64,000 nucleotides of DNA. Origin: Craterostigma plantagineum (taxonomy: Eukaryota; Streptophyta; Magnoliopsida; Lamiales; Linderniaceae). This document shows, piece after piece, positions 24,034-36,700 of this stretch. Location: contig JAPQWV010000635.1 of NCBI GenBank assembly GCA_027422505.1, positions 248,001-312,000 on the forward strand, in the 5' to 3' direction. The translations under genes and the position numbers were made by a program. Below the pieces are notes generated by a model that worked only from the letters and a program-made list of their open reading frames with translations, was not told the origin of the DNA and searched no databases. The first letter of the stretch is position 1. Each line of letters begins with the position of its first letter.

Positions 24034-25200
24034 ATGATACCAACAATGTACTGTAATATATGACAATAAGGTATTGTAATATGTCAACAAAGTACTATAA
24101 TATATGCTAATTTGGTACTGTAATATATGACAACAATGTACTGTAATAAATGCCAATAAGGTACCGTAATATATACCAACAAGGTACTGTAATGGATGAT
24201 AACAAGGTACTGTAATAAATGCCAATAAGGTACCGTAATATAGGCAAACAAGGTACTATAATATATGACAACAAGGTACTGTAATATATGCCAGGAAGGT
24301 ACTGTAATATATGCCAAATGTGTCAATAGGACATGACTCATTCTTTTTGTCTAAATGATGCCAACAGGTCATTCTTTTGTCCAAATATGTCAATTGGTAA
24401 TGACTCATTCTTTTTGTCTAAATGGTGTGAACAATGTACTATGCAAATTTGGTACTGTAATATAAGCCAGTTTGATACTGTAATATATGCAAATTTGGTA
24501 CTGTAATATACGCCAGTTTGATACCATAATATATGGTAGTTTGGTACTGTAATAATATGCCAGTTTGATATCGTAATACATGCAAATTTGATACCGTATT
24601 ATATGCTGGTTTGGTGCTGTAATGTATGCCAGTTTGGTAATATAATATACCAGTGATACCGTAAGATATGCCAACATAGTCTTTCATAAGCGAACTTGGT
24701 ACTGTAATATATGCCGATTTGGTACGTTAATAAACGCAACTATGGTACTGTAATATATGCCACGTTGGTACCCTAAGATATGTAACTTTGGTACTGTAAT
24801 ATGCCGGTGATACCGTAAGATATGCCAACATAGTACTAATATAAGCGAACTTGGTACTGTAATATATACCAATTTGGTACGTTAATGTACGCAACTTTGG
24901 TACTGTGATATATGTCGCTTTGGTACCGTAAGATATGTACTTTGGTACTGTAGTATACGCCGATTTGGTACGTTAATATGCGCAACTATGGTACTGTAAT
25001 ATATGCCACGTTGGTACTGTAATATGCATATTTGGTACTGTAATATACCATTAATACCGTAAGATATGCCAACATAGTAGTAATATAAGCGAACTTGATA
25101 CTGTAACATATGCCAATTTGGTACGTTTATATACGCAATTTTGGTACTGTAATTTAGGTCATCTAGGTAACCTAAGTGTACAATATATGGTACTGTATCG
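24034..25200 (+). repeat. Roughly 31-bp GGTACTGTAATATATGCC array in element A
   Basis: About 35 imperfect units, each with (T/A)GGTACTGTAATATATGCC or close variants. They are grouped as 24034-24330 and 24430-25200 with a short non-repeat gap that itself contains a duplicated ATGACTCATTCTTTTTGTC. The period is about 31 bp. Minus-strand ORFs rich in Tyr/Ile/His across it are a by-product of the repeat and not proteins. Confidence 0.88.
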
Positions 25201-25204
25201 TTTC

Positions 25205-25865
25205 AGAAGTAGGTACCGTATAAATTAAAGTAAGACTTCGAATTTAAGACTTGGCTATTTTTCGTCACAAACGAAGCATTTCAGCAGGTGTTGATGTGGA
25301 GAAAGGAAGAGACAATTTCTGACATTTTTCTGTAATGATTGAACACTTTTATGACATTTTTCTGTCATGAGTGGACAGATTTCTGAATTTTTCTGTCATG
25401 ACTTGACAGATTCTGACATACGAGGTATTAAATCATACAAGACAGCATTATCTGACATGTCGGTGGCTTTTATAGGATGTTTCATGTCATATGTAATTTA
25501 TGGTACTGCAACCGTGTCTGAGTTGGTACGCTTCAAACAAAACGATAGGTACCCCTACAAAGCTATTTTTGGTACGGCGTCCCTTAAATATATGATACGT
25601 CATACTAGGGTTAGTATTTTTTGAGGTCGTACGAATTACTTTTTTCATCTCGAACCATAGTAGAACAGTAAAATATAGTATTAAATACGTTTTAGATCAA
25701 ATTCGGTGCATTAGGCCCCGCACGCATGGATTAAATCTTAGAATACCATGAATCATTATAGTATAAGGATACAAGCAAGAACATCTACAACATAATTTGA
25801 ATAATGTGGTGAGTGCTACATCTGCGAATTCGGTGCATTAGGCTTTCACATTTTTTTTCATTCCG
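25205..25865. repeat. Segment conserved between MULE-like elements A and B
   Basis: This stretch is strongly similar to about 47690-48365 in B. It includes four or five TTTCTGACA/TGTCATGA words in 25315-25410 and the repeated block GAATTCGGTGCATTAGGC. It separates the left array from the right repeats. No clear ORF is shared in frame, so its conservation may reflect age only. Confidence 0.7.
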
Positions 25866-25889
25866 ATATTGTTAGGTATTATCAAAATC

Positions 25890-26310
25890 ACACTGGACAA
25901 CGCGATTCGATTAGGAATGTATTTATTTTTTGATCGTATAACAAATGGTACGATATACTTTGAAATCTGGGTACTGTATATGTATAATTTTGGATACGGT
26001 AAACCTGCAGGTTATGGTACTATATATGTAAATGATAAGGTACCTTCTGTAAAACACAAGGTACCTTAGTGTACAACAGATAAGGTACTTCATGTGCGAT
26101 ATATAAGGTACGGTATGTATTTACGTAATGGTACGGTTAACCTGCATTTACGGTACGCTATATGTAAGCTATATGGTACGGTAATATGAAAGACAAGGTG
26201 CTTTTTATCTTCTGTTTATGGTACGTCATATATTTACATAATGGTACGGTCTAATCTGCATATTCCGGTACTCTGTCCGTAAAGGATAAAATACGGTCCT
26301 ACAATAACAT
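25890..26310. repeat. Irregular GGTAC-rich repeats, right half of element A
   Basis: GGTACGGT, GGTACCTT and GGTACTTCAT words recur every 20-45 bp, interleaved with AACCTGCA and TATGTAA words. The counterpart in B is 48420-49090. Confidence 0.75.
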
Positions 26311-26399
26311 ATGGTACTGCATAAATTACGGTCAGTCATAGAACAACACAACACAGTACACACTTGGCAATAACCATCCATGCACAAAAGAAAAACCAA

Positions 26400-27225
26400 C
26401 ATAAACAAATAAAGGTCTCCAAACAGTCCCATCCCCACCTGATCCTCTGAGCCCTTATCCTCCTGATCTTGCTCTTGATCCTCCGCTTCATCCACATCCT
26501 CCTCAAAATTGTCCTCCTCGGCCTTCTCACCGTCGCTACGAGCCATCACCTCGGCCATATCGTCACGGTCACTATGAGCCATATCCCCGGCCCTATCCTC
26601 ACCCATATCCTCAACCTTGTCCTCTCCGGCCTTCTCATCATCGCTATGAACCATCTGCTCGGCAACATCATCACCCTCACTGTGAACCATATCCTCGGCC
26701 TTATCATCACCCCATACTTGCAGACATCCCTATCCTTAGCCTCAGCCTCTTTATCATCCACTCGTTCAGTATCCTCAGCGTCTACCTCCTCCCTCGCATC
26801 CTCGTTGGGCCTATCAACCTTCAACGTCCGAACATTTGACCTTAGATCTTTTATAACCTCGTCCTTCAATCTCAACTCGGCTTCCAACCTCTCCACACGA
26901 GCACTCCACTCCAAATGAGATCCGCCAACTCCTCCATCAACCTTAACAACACATAATTCATTCAACATTTAGAAACAAAGCAAATAATACATACCGTAAC
27001 GGAGAGTATTACCATTAGCCCAATAGTGCACCCGTTCATCATCACGCCGGATGATTCGAGCAAACGAATGGCTCATCTTAGGCATATCTAAAAAAAATGA
27101 AACGGGAACCTTCTTAGAGCTTCTTTTTTATCTGGGGTCATGCTACCCTTCAAATTGTTTATGGTAGATCGAAACAGCGCAGGATGGCACCGGGAAGCCA
27201 GCTCAAATCTGTTCCGTGGAGGCAT
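26400..27225 (-). pseudogene. Decayed ORF of element A: DUF1985-like start, coiled coil and acidic repeats
   Basis: On the minus strand the text starts at about 27225 with MPPRNRFELASRCHPALF, then a Leu/Lys-rich stretch. This resembles the opening of DUF1985, a domain found in proteins encoded by Ulp1-carrying plant MULEs. After gaps, a Glu/Arg/Leu-rich coiled-coil-like frame (26546-26968) follows. Then comes a very acidic frame with repeated MVHSDGE/GEDKVEDMGED-like units (26430-26735). The frame changes at about 26735 and near 27070. No Ulp1 catalytic region was seen. The DUF1985 reading rests on a few residues. Element B keeps only the first part (about 49340-49510). Confidence 0.4.
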
Positions 27226-27249
27226 TTCTGCATAAAAATACACTGTCAG

Positions 27250-27575
27250 CAAGTAGTACTATTTTATTCACACAAGGGCTACCAATTTGACCAAACAGAG
27301 GGTACCAAATGCAGTGATAATGTAGTACCAAAACAAATTGACCCCAGTCGATAAAACCAATGTTAACAAGCAGTACCATTTTACTAACATATGGGATACC
27401 AATTTGCCTAAACAGAGAGTACCTAATGCGATGATAATGTAGTACCAAAAAATTGACCTCATTCGACCACTTTTGGCAAGCAGTACCATTTTATTCACAC
27501 AAGGGGTACCAATATGCCAAAATAGAGGGTACCAAATGCAGTTACGATGTAGTACCACAACAAATTGACCCCATT
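27250..27575 (-). repeat. About 110-bp GTAC-rich tandem repeat, right end of element A
   Basis: Three copies of a unit running GCAGTACCATTTTATTCACA, GGGTACCAATTTGCC, GAGGGTACCAAATGCAGTGA, TGTAGTACCAAAACAAATTG start near 27256, 27371 and 27481. On the minus strand these read TTTGGTAC, so they are inverted relative to the left array. Counterpart in B: 49530-49850. Confidence 0.85.
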
Positions 27576-28502
27576 CGAAAAAACCAAATTCGACCCATTC
27601 CAAAAAAACCCCAAATCAAGCAGCCATGACGAAATACACACACAAAAAACCCTAATCGACCAAGAAATCAATGTCATTCCAAAAACACGCACAAAAGAAC
27701 CCTAATCATGACGAAATGCGACCACTTACGGTAATACTGTGAATGACTTACCAATCGATTTCTGAAGGGAATACAACGACGAATGAGTGGACAGACGACG
27801 TAGAATCTGAAGCCAAAAAAACCCGGGTCGATTTCTGGCAAGCAATAGCGCGATTTGGTTTGGGGCTGTGCGATTTTTTCTCTTTTTTAGGAGCGATCGA
27901 ACGTGAAATAAGAAATATGGTAAGAGATGTAAAAAACCAGTTCTAGTAGGGGTAAATCCGTCAGTTAGGTACCTATCAGTAAAATAAAATTCAACTAGGT
28001 ACCTAGGTTAAAAATTACACTGACTAGGGACTGATCTGTCTAATTTTTTTGGATGTAGGTATTTAAGTGTTGAATCCCCTTATTATTTTACAAATACACA
28101 TGAATATGTGAGGACAAGACACCAATCAAGGATAATCACTGGGAGGCTATATAGCTCTAATAACCATAACATTCTTTCCTTGTGCAAAGAAAGAAACGGA
28201 TGAATATTAGAAGTAGTAATAAACACCACAAAAAATCATATATTAACACATTAGATACCAAATTCAAAAACATCAACAAAGAAATTCAACACACACCATC
28301 AAAATAAAATATAAAATATGCCAAAATAAGATGTTCAAAATCTTACACCACCATCATAATACGATATGATAAAACGAGATCACAACACAAATAGTTTACT
28401 AACATCACAAATAGTTCACTAACACAAAATAAGTTAAACATCAAGAGATCAACTTCCAAAGCTCCACCATTTACGATCAAGCTCCACAATACATTCCACG
28501 TA

Positions 28503-30786
28503 TCAAATGTCCATGGCTGATGTATCCACACCTGTACTCTCCAATTCTACAAGAAAAAAACAACCGTAACGAAATGGTAAAAAATTAAGTCAAAGCATAA
28601 GTAAGATAAAAACATACCCTTCTCGATGTTCTCAATTTCGTTCAAGTCCTCCTCAAGGTTTATTGGTTTCGAATCGTGACGAATCCAATCTTGGACACAT
28701 ATTAGAGCTTGCACAATTTTAGGGGACAATGAACTTCTAAAATCATCAAGCACTCAACCACCAGTACTAAAAGCGGACTCGGAAGCAACCGTAGAGGCCG
28801 GAACGGCTAAAATATCTCGAGCCATCTTAGAAAGAATAGGGAAGCGATGAGAGTTCAATTTCCACCACTTAAGCATGTCAAAGCCATCATGTGGATCCTC
28901 AATATCTTCGCTCAAATACTTATCCAATTTCGACTTGACGCGTTCGCTTTTTCCGTCTCTCTTTCTCTTCCTCATTTCATCAAACAAATACATGGCAGTT
29001 GTAGCACTAGACGAAGAAGAACCGCCACTAACGAGTTGTGGAGCAATCGGACTATCGGGTACTCCATATCTCAATTTATATACCGTGAACAATTCTTGCA
29101 TGCCACACCTAACTTGTTCTTTCATCATCTATGCGGTAACACAATCGGGATATAAACGGTCAAACGAGAAATCAATCATCTCCCACTTGGAACGAGGAAC
29201 AAGGATCACGGCATAGTACAAAATCTTGTTCCTTTTGTCTATCGACCACCAATATTTGTCGAATTTAAGCTTCATTCGACGAGCCATGTTTTTGAGTTCT
29301 TCATCCTCTTCATCTAACCAATCCCGGAGAAGCAAGTCTACGGTAGTTATTTCATGGAAAACCACATTAGATGTGACATAAGACGAACCCGAAATGCTCA
29401 ACGTAAGCTTGTAAAATGTCTCAAAAACTTCACCAACAAATTGGCTCTTTCCCAATCATCCGTCGTCAGAACGCCACAAAATGGCTCCTTGGATAGATCA
29501 CTAACAAATGCCGCATCCACATCTCCAAAATTTTTAAAAGCTCTAGAAAAATATAAAGCCGATCCAACATCAAGTATGTAAAATTCTATGGTGTAGGTAC
29601 ATCAAGACTCAAGCCCTTAGTCGTCTCTAACTTCACGGTTTTTGCACATTCAAAAAACCGTTTTAGTCTACTCGGAGAGTTCCTAATGTATCGAACGGCT
29701 CCTCTAATACGAGATATAGCATCATTTTTTTTCTTTCAACCCATATTGCACTACAAGATTAATAATATGAGCCATACATCTCATATGAATGTACTTCCCT
29801 CCCAAGATACTTGTACCTACATCGCAACTATTCTTCAAATAAGCAATCGCACTGCCATTAGACGATGCATTATCAACCGTAATGGTGAATATGTTATCAA
29901 CTCCCCATTCAAGTAGGCATTGCTCGACTCCATTGCCTACTTCTTCACCTTTGTGACCCAAAATAGGGCAAAAGTTCAGAATTTTCTTTCTCAAAGTCCA
30001 ATCATCATCAATGAAATGGGCCGTGAGACAATATAGTTGATTTTCTGAATAGATGTCCACGTGTCTGTCGTAATACACACCGTTTGTGCCTGATTTTTTA
30101 CGAGGAGCTTCAATCTATCTCTTTCATTGACAGAAATGTTGTAAATGTCCTTTGTTATAGTTTTCCGTGAAGGAATTCTAAACATAGGACAAACAACAGA
30201 CAAGAAGTGCCTAAAATCCTCCTTCTCAACCATTTTAAACGGAAACTCATCAACGGCAATCATGGAACATAAAGCATCAACCGCCTTACCTTGATCAAAC
30301 CGCCAAGTGCCGAGTACGTCTTGATCATTCCCACGACCCCGAGATGGTTGGAAAGCAAGACGAGATTGGCTTGTTTGATCTTCTTGCGGCTTCTTTTTGC
30401 AAGACTTCAAATGATTCTTTAGTAAATTGGTTCCATGCATCCTTGGATCGGCTTTAAGTACGCTACTACAATGCTTGCACCTCGGCTTTTGGACTTTGTC
30501 AACATCACAAAAGAACTTGTCGAAGTGCTCCCAACACATTGATCTTGATGCAACCACTTCTTTATTCTTTTTCCGACCCTTTCGATTGCCTTCTATCTCA
30601 TCTTCCGAATCTATGTCGTCATCGATGTCGGCGCTTTGACTTGGTGGAACATCACTAGCTCCAACATTAACATGCTCTTCTTGCTCGTGTTCAATAAATT
30701 GTTGGGATTCTCGATTAGCATCTTCTCATCTCCAATTTGAAAATCTCTCGTTGAGCCTTCACTTGAAACAAGAGTATGACTAGCCA
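28503..30786 (-). pseudogene. hAT transposase (BED zinc finger to dimerisation domain), decayed
   Basis: hAT transposases cut and paste elements with 8-bp duplications. From the N-terminus (ATG at 30784-30786): a short leader with a frame change near 30715; a BED-type zinc finger (30460-30550, WEHFDKFF, CKHCSS, then LKNHLKSC); a central catalytic region with TTDTWTS and ITVDNASSN; a CMAHIINLVV block; and a C-terminal dimerisation domain (WWKLNSHRFPILSKMARDIL, ASTVASESAFSTGG, then VLDDFRSSL). A small last exon (28503-28546) joins across an intron with GT-AG ends. Lesions include an in-frame TGA at 28751-28753 within the dimerisation motif, a TAG at about 29130, a TAG in the CPTRWNSTY-type motif near 29590 and frame changes near 29720 and 30000. 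Not functional as read. Confidence 0.9.
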
Positions 30787-31029
30787 TCTGAAAATATTAA
30801 AGTCCAAGAGTCAAGCTATGACATGAATCTCGAACCTAATTTCAACCCCGAATCTTTGACAATTACATGAAGCCCGAAATCCCAAACGGCCAAATTGACA
30901 CCAAAAATCAATCACCCATGATGATTCTAACAATATATAATGCTAATAGAACCTTATAAATCATCGTGGATTAGAGAATTGCAAGCAATCAATAAAACCC
31001 AAAATATAAAATTAGGGCTCAACATACAC

Positions 31030-31300
31030 ATACCTAACTGATAGTCGGAGACGGAGTGGCTTGAGCCCTGAGATGTGGGCGGCAGCCGGCAGCAGAGGCG
31101 GCGCGGCTGAGACGATGGCGTGGCTGACCAGTTGAGAGCGAGGCGACGGCGGCCTGAGAGAGCGTGAGGATGATGGCGCGGCTGACGGCGGCCTGAGAGA
31201 GAGGCGCGACTACGACGGCTGACGGCGGCTGAGAACGCGACGGCGACGGCGACGAGGTGAGGACTGACTGAGGACCAAATTGAGTTGAGGTGTGTGTATG
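31030..31300 (-). promoter_or_regulatory. GC-rich leader upstream of the hAT transposase
   Basis: A CGGCGG/GACGGC-rich block lies between the transposase start and the hAT right end. A similar GC-rich patch sits in the shorter relative at about 39236-39310. It is probably the 5' leader or promoter of the element; inferred from position and base composition only. Confidence 0.35.
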
Positions 31301-31890
31301 AGTGTATCTGTATTTCTTTTAGCCTTCAGGGCTGCTCGACAGTTTAGTGACTTATTCTATTCATGGTTCAGTATTTTTTTTAATTCATAACATTGATCGG
31401 GTCGGGTACCCGATCGGGTTTCTCGGGTAGCTTGTTGCTACCCGAACCCGACCCGAAGAAGTATATCGGGTAGCGGGTTTCAAACCCGATACCCGATTAA
31501 ACCCGACATCACGCCCCCGATCGGGTCGGGTCGGGTACCCGAAACCCGACCCCGATTGCCCACCCCTACATACAATGACCAAAATATTTGCTTCATTTTC
31601 CAAATTGTCCGATAATGTGACACTTAAATTCGTGTCCCTATAATACTATCACCCTAATTACCTAACAAAAATAGCATTAAAGCCTATTTTCATAATAAAT
31701 CTTTTGCTAACTCATTTTTAGGGATGGCAGTGGGGCAGGGATTCCCCGTCCCCGCGGGGATCTGCCCCGAACGTGGCGGGGTATAGATTTTATCCCCGCG
31801 GGGCGGGGACAGGGAATGATTTTTCCTCTTGGGGATCCTCGCCCCGTTCTCCGCCTGTCCCCGAACCCCTTTTATATATTATAATATATA

Positions 31891-32641
31891 CAGTTGTCCC
31901 TCTGCTAAGTTATCCCCCACTAAGTTATATCCTCCGCTAAGTTATCAAATTTTGGCGGAACGAACCCCGTTCTATGATGACTAAGTTATAAGTTATAAGT
32001 TATCAAAGCCCGAAATTTATAACTTTGTGGAGGTAAAATTGTTATGAAAATCTCTTTGAATCTGACATTTGTAACTTTGAAGAGGAAAAAGCAGGCACGC
32101 ATCCAGCTATCTAGAGTGGTTTGGTGCTTGTTCTGGTGGCGTAGGTCAGTCTGCAGGGAGTGGTGGCGGCGACGTACGATCTGGTCTTTCTCGTCAGTGA
32201 GGTCTAGAATAGAGGAGAACAACAATGCTATGAAGCTTCTCGTCTTTAGAAAAGGTAACGACCTCTAGCTCCTCCTCAGCAATTTCGGCAGCGGGCTCTT
32301 CCTCCGCATTCACCAACGCAATAATCTCATCATCCATTCAGAAGCTCCTCAACTGGCATGGGATCACGCAGTTGGAGAGAACCAAGCGCTTCCATCGCCG
32401 CTTCCTCCACAGCGTTGTTCTACGATGCACCGTCATTAAAAAGTCCTGTGTGCTGGAAGCAGCTGGAGATTGTATCTCTAGTGATCTCCTTCCAGGCAGT
32501 CAGGCCCCACTTCATGGCCGTGAGCTGGTCGATCTTCAAGATGTTGTCCTCTCCATGGTCAACCCCCCACCAAGTTATAACCTCTGCTAAGTTATAGCAT
32601 GCCACCTCCACCGATAAGATAACTTAGCAGAGGGACGACTG
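31891..32641 (-). mobile_element. Pogo-like (Tc1/mariner superfamily) element
   Basis: 751 bp with inverted ends CAGTTGTCCCTCTGCTAAG and CAGTCGTCCCTCTGCTAAG, alike for about 24 bp with one mismatch. It is flanked by TA on both sides (31889-31890, 32642-32643), the Tc1/mariner duplication. CAGT ends are known for pogo-like plant elements such as Emigrant. Extra CTAAGTTAT words repeat just inside both ends. It carries the tail of a transposase gene. Confidence 0.85.
31990..32611 (-). pseudogene. C-terminal remnant of a pogo/Tigger-type transposase
   Basis: On the minus strand 32420-32611 reads into NILKIDQLTAMKWGLTAWKEI then TRDTISSCFQHTGLF. This is the segment after the DDE core in Tigger/Jerky-like proteins, where a helix is followed by W, TI and NCF-like residues. 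Further down an acidic stretch (DDEIIALVNAEEEPAAEI, about 32250-32340) and a basic tail with KHQTTLDSW (about 32090-32130) match the usual C-terminus. The DNA-binding and catalytic parts are missing, so this is a deletion derivative. Confidence 0.75.
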
Positions 32642-33759
32642 TAATATTAAATTATAATTTAAAATAAATTATAATTTAAAATAACAGTAAAATACTATTA
32701 AATATAAATTAAATAATATTAAATTAATACAAGGCAAATCTACACATAAATTTCCATACCCCAAACTATCCATCAACTAACTCCCCCTTTCAATTCATTT
32801 ATCATCAAACTCCCCATTTCAAACTTTTATATTACATAGCTACCTAATAGACAATTTTAACCTTATCAAAACAATAATATTACCAAAAAACCATTGAATG
32901 CCCACACCCTTCTCGTTCACTTTCAAAATACACTGTAAACCATCGAAGAAGACGGAGAAGGATAGAACGAGGTAGAGAACGATAGGACGAGGCAGAGAAC
33001 GATAGAACGAGGCAGAGAACGAGTCAGGACAAAGAACGATACGAGACAGAAAGAGCAAGTTTCGACTATAAGTGTGCGTTTTATTTTTTATTTTTTTGGC
33101 ATTTGGGATTAATCTAGAGCTTAGGGCTTCAATAAGTGCATTTCTTCAAGGATTCCATGTTGGGCAATGTTACTTTCTTTGATTAGTGCTTGAATTTGGG
33201 GTTTAGGGCTGAAATTAGAGTTTTATTTTTTGTTGTTCGATTCGGGGTTTAGATATCTTCAAATTAGGGATTTTAGCTTCTACTACGCTTTAGATAAAAT
33301 CTCATAAAGGTTTTGCATTTGGGCATGTCTTGGTACGAGGCTCGGTTGTTTGTTGTCTTGATACCATATATTACTTGATTGGTACTGTTTGTTCATGTTT
33401 TTGGGAATTGCATTACATAATTAATGGTACTGTAAATTCAATTTATTTATGTAGACGAGAGAGAAGAAACCGAAGGGCATGTATTGCGGCGTACATGTTG
33501 CAATGTCCACGGATAACTACATCGTCGGACCTACAGATCCTGGAAGGTATCTTGACGATGTCGAAGTCGAAGCATAACGTTGCTCCATGGCATCCACAGT
33601 ACTTAGAGATCCTAGTGGGTTTATGTTCCACTTGAATGATATTATCTATGTTTGTAAGATTTTAGACTTGTTGAGATATGTTGTTACGAGGTAGAGGTTT
33701 TGTGAACCTGTTCTTAAACATTTTTTATGTTTCTAAGGTTGAGGATCTGCTTGGTTTAT

Positions 33760-36700
33760 GCTCCAATTATTGTTGTACCTGAAAACAGCTTGTAGTACCA
33801 ATTTACAAATGTTTGTAGTATCAATATATAGATTTCTGTGGTACCGTATCATAAGCTAATGTAGTACCATACGTAGGTTACTTGTAGTATCTTTACGTAC
33901 CATGTGTAACTATCGAGACTCCTACCCTAAAAAAGCTTGTATATACATATGTTTGTAGTACCAACATATAGATGTTCGCGGTACCGTATCGTGAGCTACT
34001 GTAGTACCATATGTAGGTTACTTGTAGTATCTTTCCGTACCTGTGTAACGATCGAGACTCCTCTCTAAAAACGCTTGTAGTACCAATATATAGATGTTTG
34101 TAGTACCAATATATTGATGTTCGTAGTACCATAATATATGCCAGTGTAGTACCATGCATAGGTTACTTGTAGTATCATTTTTGTACCACGTTTTTAATTA
34201 TCGAAAACACTTTGATTATTGTGCAAGTAAGGCATGCGAACTTCCAAAATACTTCACATAATAGAATTAAACACACGATAACATAAGATATAAACACTAA
34301 CTTTCGATCGATAAAAAACATTGACCATAGCTCTTACTAGTATCATAATAAGTAGAAAGAAAGTTGGGAATTCAAGTAATAATCTCTAATTCTAAATATT
34401 AACCCACCAACATTGATACCAAATCATCACTAAAGTATTTATAACTTTGGTAAATAGTCCCAGAGCAAAAATAATTAGGACGGCGTCGAAAATTCCTACC
34501 AAAATTTATAGTACCAACATACATATGTTTGTAGTACCGACATATAGACGTTCGCGGTACCGTATCGAGAGCTACTGTAGTACCATATGTACGTTACTTG
34601 TAGTATCTTTCCGGACCATGTGTAACTATCGAGACTCCTACCCAAAAACGCTTGTAGTACCAATATACAGATGTTTGTAGTACCAATATATATATTTTCG
34701 AAGTACCATAACATATGCTAGTGTAGTACCATGCGTAGGTTACTTGTAGTATCATTTTCGTACCACGTTTTTAATTATCGAAAACAGAATTAAGCACACG
34801 ATAACATAAAATATAAACATTAACTTTCGATCGATAAAAAATCTTGACTATGTAGTAAGATGTTCTTACTAGTATCATAATAAGTAGAAAAGAAAGTTGG
34901 GTTTTCAACGAAATAATCCCTAATTCTAAATATTAATCCACCAATGTTGGTACCAAGTCATGAGTAAAGTATTTATAATTATGGCAACATAGTCACGGGC
35001 CGAAATAATTCGGACGGTTTCGAAAAATTCCTACCCAAATTTGTAATACCAACATACATATATTTGTGGTACCAACATATAGATGTTTGTGGTACCATAT
35101 CGTAAGCTAGTGTAGTACCTTACATAGGTTACTTGTAATATCTTTCCGCACCATGTGAAACTATCGAGACTCCTACCCTAAAAATACTTGTAGTACCAAT
35201 ATACCGATTTTCGTAGTACCAATATATAAATGTTCGTAGTACCATAACATGTGCTAGTGTAGTACCATGCGTGGGTTACTTGTAATATCATTTTCGTACC
35301 ACGTTTTTAATTGTCGAAAACACGTAGATTATTGTGCAAATAAGGCATGCGAACTTCCAAAATACGTCATATAACAGAATTAAACACACGATGACAAAAA
35401 ATATAAACACTAACTTTCGATCGATAAAAAATCTTGACTATGTAGTAAGACGTTCTTACTAGTATCATAACAAGTAGAAAAGAAATTTGGGTTTTCAACG
35501 AAATAATCCCTAATTCTAAATATTTATCCACCAATGTTGGTACCAAGTCATGAGTAAAGTATTTATAATTATGGTAACATAGTCACGAGCCGAAATAATT
35601 CGGACGGCGTCGAAAAACTCCTACCCAAATTTGTAGTACCAGCATACATATATTTGTGGTACCAACATATAGATGTTTGTGGTACCATATCGTAAGATAG
35701 TGTAGTACCATACATAGGTTACTTGTAGTATCTTTCCGCACCATGTGAAACTATCGAGACTCCTACCCTAAAAATACTTATAGTACCAATATACAGACTT
35801 TTGTAGTACCAATATATAAATGTTCGTAGTACCATAACATGTGCTAGTGTAGTACCATGCATGGGTTACTTGTAGTATCATTTTCGTACCACGTTTTTAA
35901 TTATTGAAAACACGTAGATTATTGTGCAAATAAGGCATGCAAACTTCCAAAATGCGTCATATAACAGAATTAAACACACGATAACATAAAATATAAACAG
36001 TAACTTTCGATCGATAAAAAATCTTGACTATGTAGTAAGATGTTCTTACTAGTATCATAATAAGTAGAAAAGAAAGTTGGGTTTTCAACGAAGTAATCCC
36101 TAATTCTAAATATTAATCCACCAATGGTGGTACCAAATCATGAGTAAAGTATTTATAATTATGGTAACATAGTCACGGGCCGAAAATAATTCGGACGGCG
36201 TCGAAAAATTCCTACCCAAATTTGCAGTACCAACATACATATATTTGTGGTACCAACATATAGATGTTTGTGGTACCATATCGTAAGCTAGTGTAGTACC
36301 ATACATGGGTTACTTGTAGTATCTTTCTGCACCATGTGAAACTATCGAGACTCCTACCCTAAAAATACTTCTAGTACCAATATACAGATTTTTGTAGTAC
36401 CAGTATATAAATGTTCGTAGTACCATAACATGTGCTAGTGTAGTACCATGCCTGGGTTACTTGTAGTATCATTTTCGTGCCACGTTTTTTATTATCGAAA
36501 ACACGTAGATTATTGTGCAAATAAGGCATGCAAACTTCCAAAATACGTCATATAACAGAATTAAACACACAATAACATAAAATATAAACACTAACTTTCT
36601 ATCGATAAAAAATCTTGACTATGTAGTAAGTTGTTCTTACTAGTATCATAATAAGTAGAAAAGAAAATTGGGTTTTCAACGAAATAATCCCTAATTCTAC

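Larger units (their letters stand above)
23082..28079. mobile_element. MULE-like element A with GTAC-rich arrays
   Basis: 4,998 bp, flanked by a perfect 9-bp duplication TTATTATTT (23073-23081 and 28080-28088), the size made by Mutator-like elements. The left end begins CGGAAATCTACACATAAATA. The right end, on the minus strand, begins GGGGATTCAACACTTAAATA; the two ends are related for about 25 bp and then share scattered TAGGTACC words. Its sister is B (46049-50425), similar at both ends. Inside, from left: a leader-like region (23230-23640), a very decayed counterpart of B's N-terminal ORF (about 23640-23770), a GGTACTGTAATAT array, a segment conserved with B, more GTAC repeats, and a minus-strand coding relic. 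It sits in the left arm of the hAT element. Confidence 0.85.
22738..31568. mobile_element. hAT transposon with transposase gene, host to MULE-like element A
   Basis: A perfect 8-bp duplication CATACAAT (22730-22737 and 31569-31576) flanks an element starting TAGGGGTGGGATCGGGTCGG. Its right end, on the minus strand, starts TAGGGGTGGGCAATCGGGG. The terminal 100-190 bp are filled with GGGTCGGGTACCCGA words on both strands. A decayed hAT transposase gene lies on the minus strand (28503-30786). After subtracting element A and its duplication, the hAT element itself is about 3.8 kb, a normal size for an autonomous-type copy. A 1-kb relative is at 38807-39834. Confidence 0.9.

Noticed and set aside
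23971..25109. Long Tyr/Ile/His-rich minus-strand ORFs across element A
   Set aside because: They are translations of the 31-bp GTAC array; composition follows the repeat, starts are arbitrary, and similar ORFs appear in B (47159-47558).
24034..25200. 31-bp repeats considered as a CRISPR array
   Set aside because: No spacers between units, imperfect repeats, eukaryotic transposon context.
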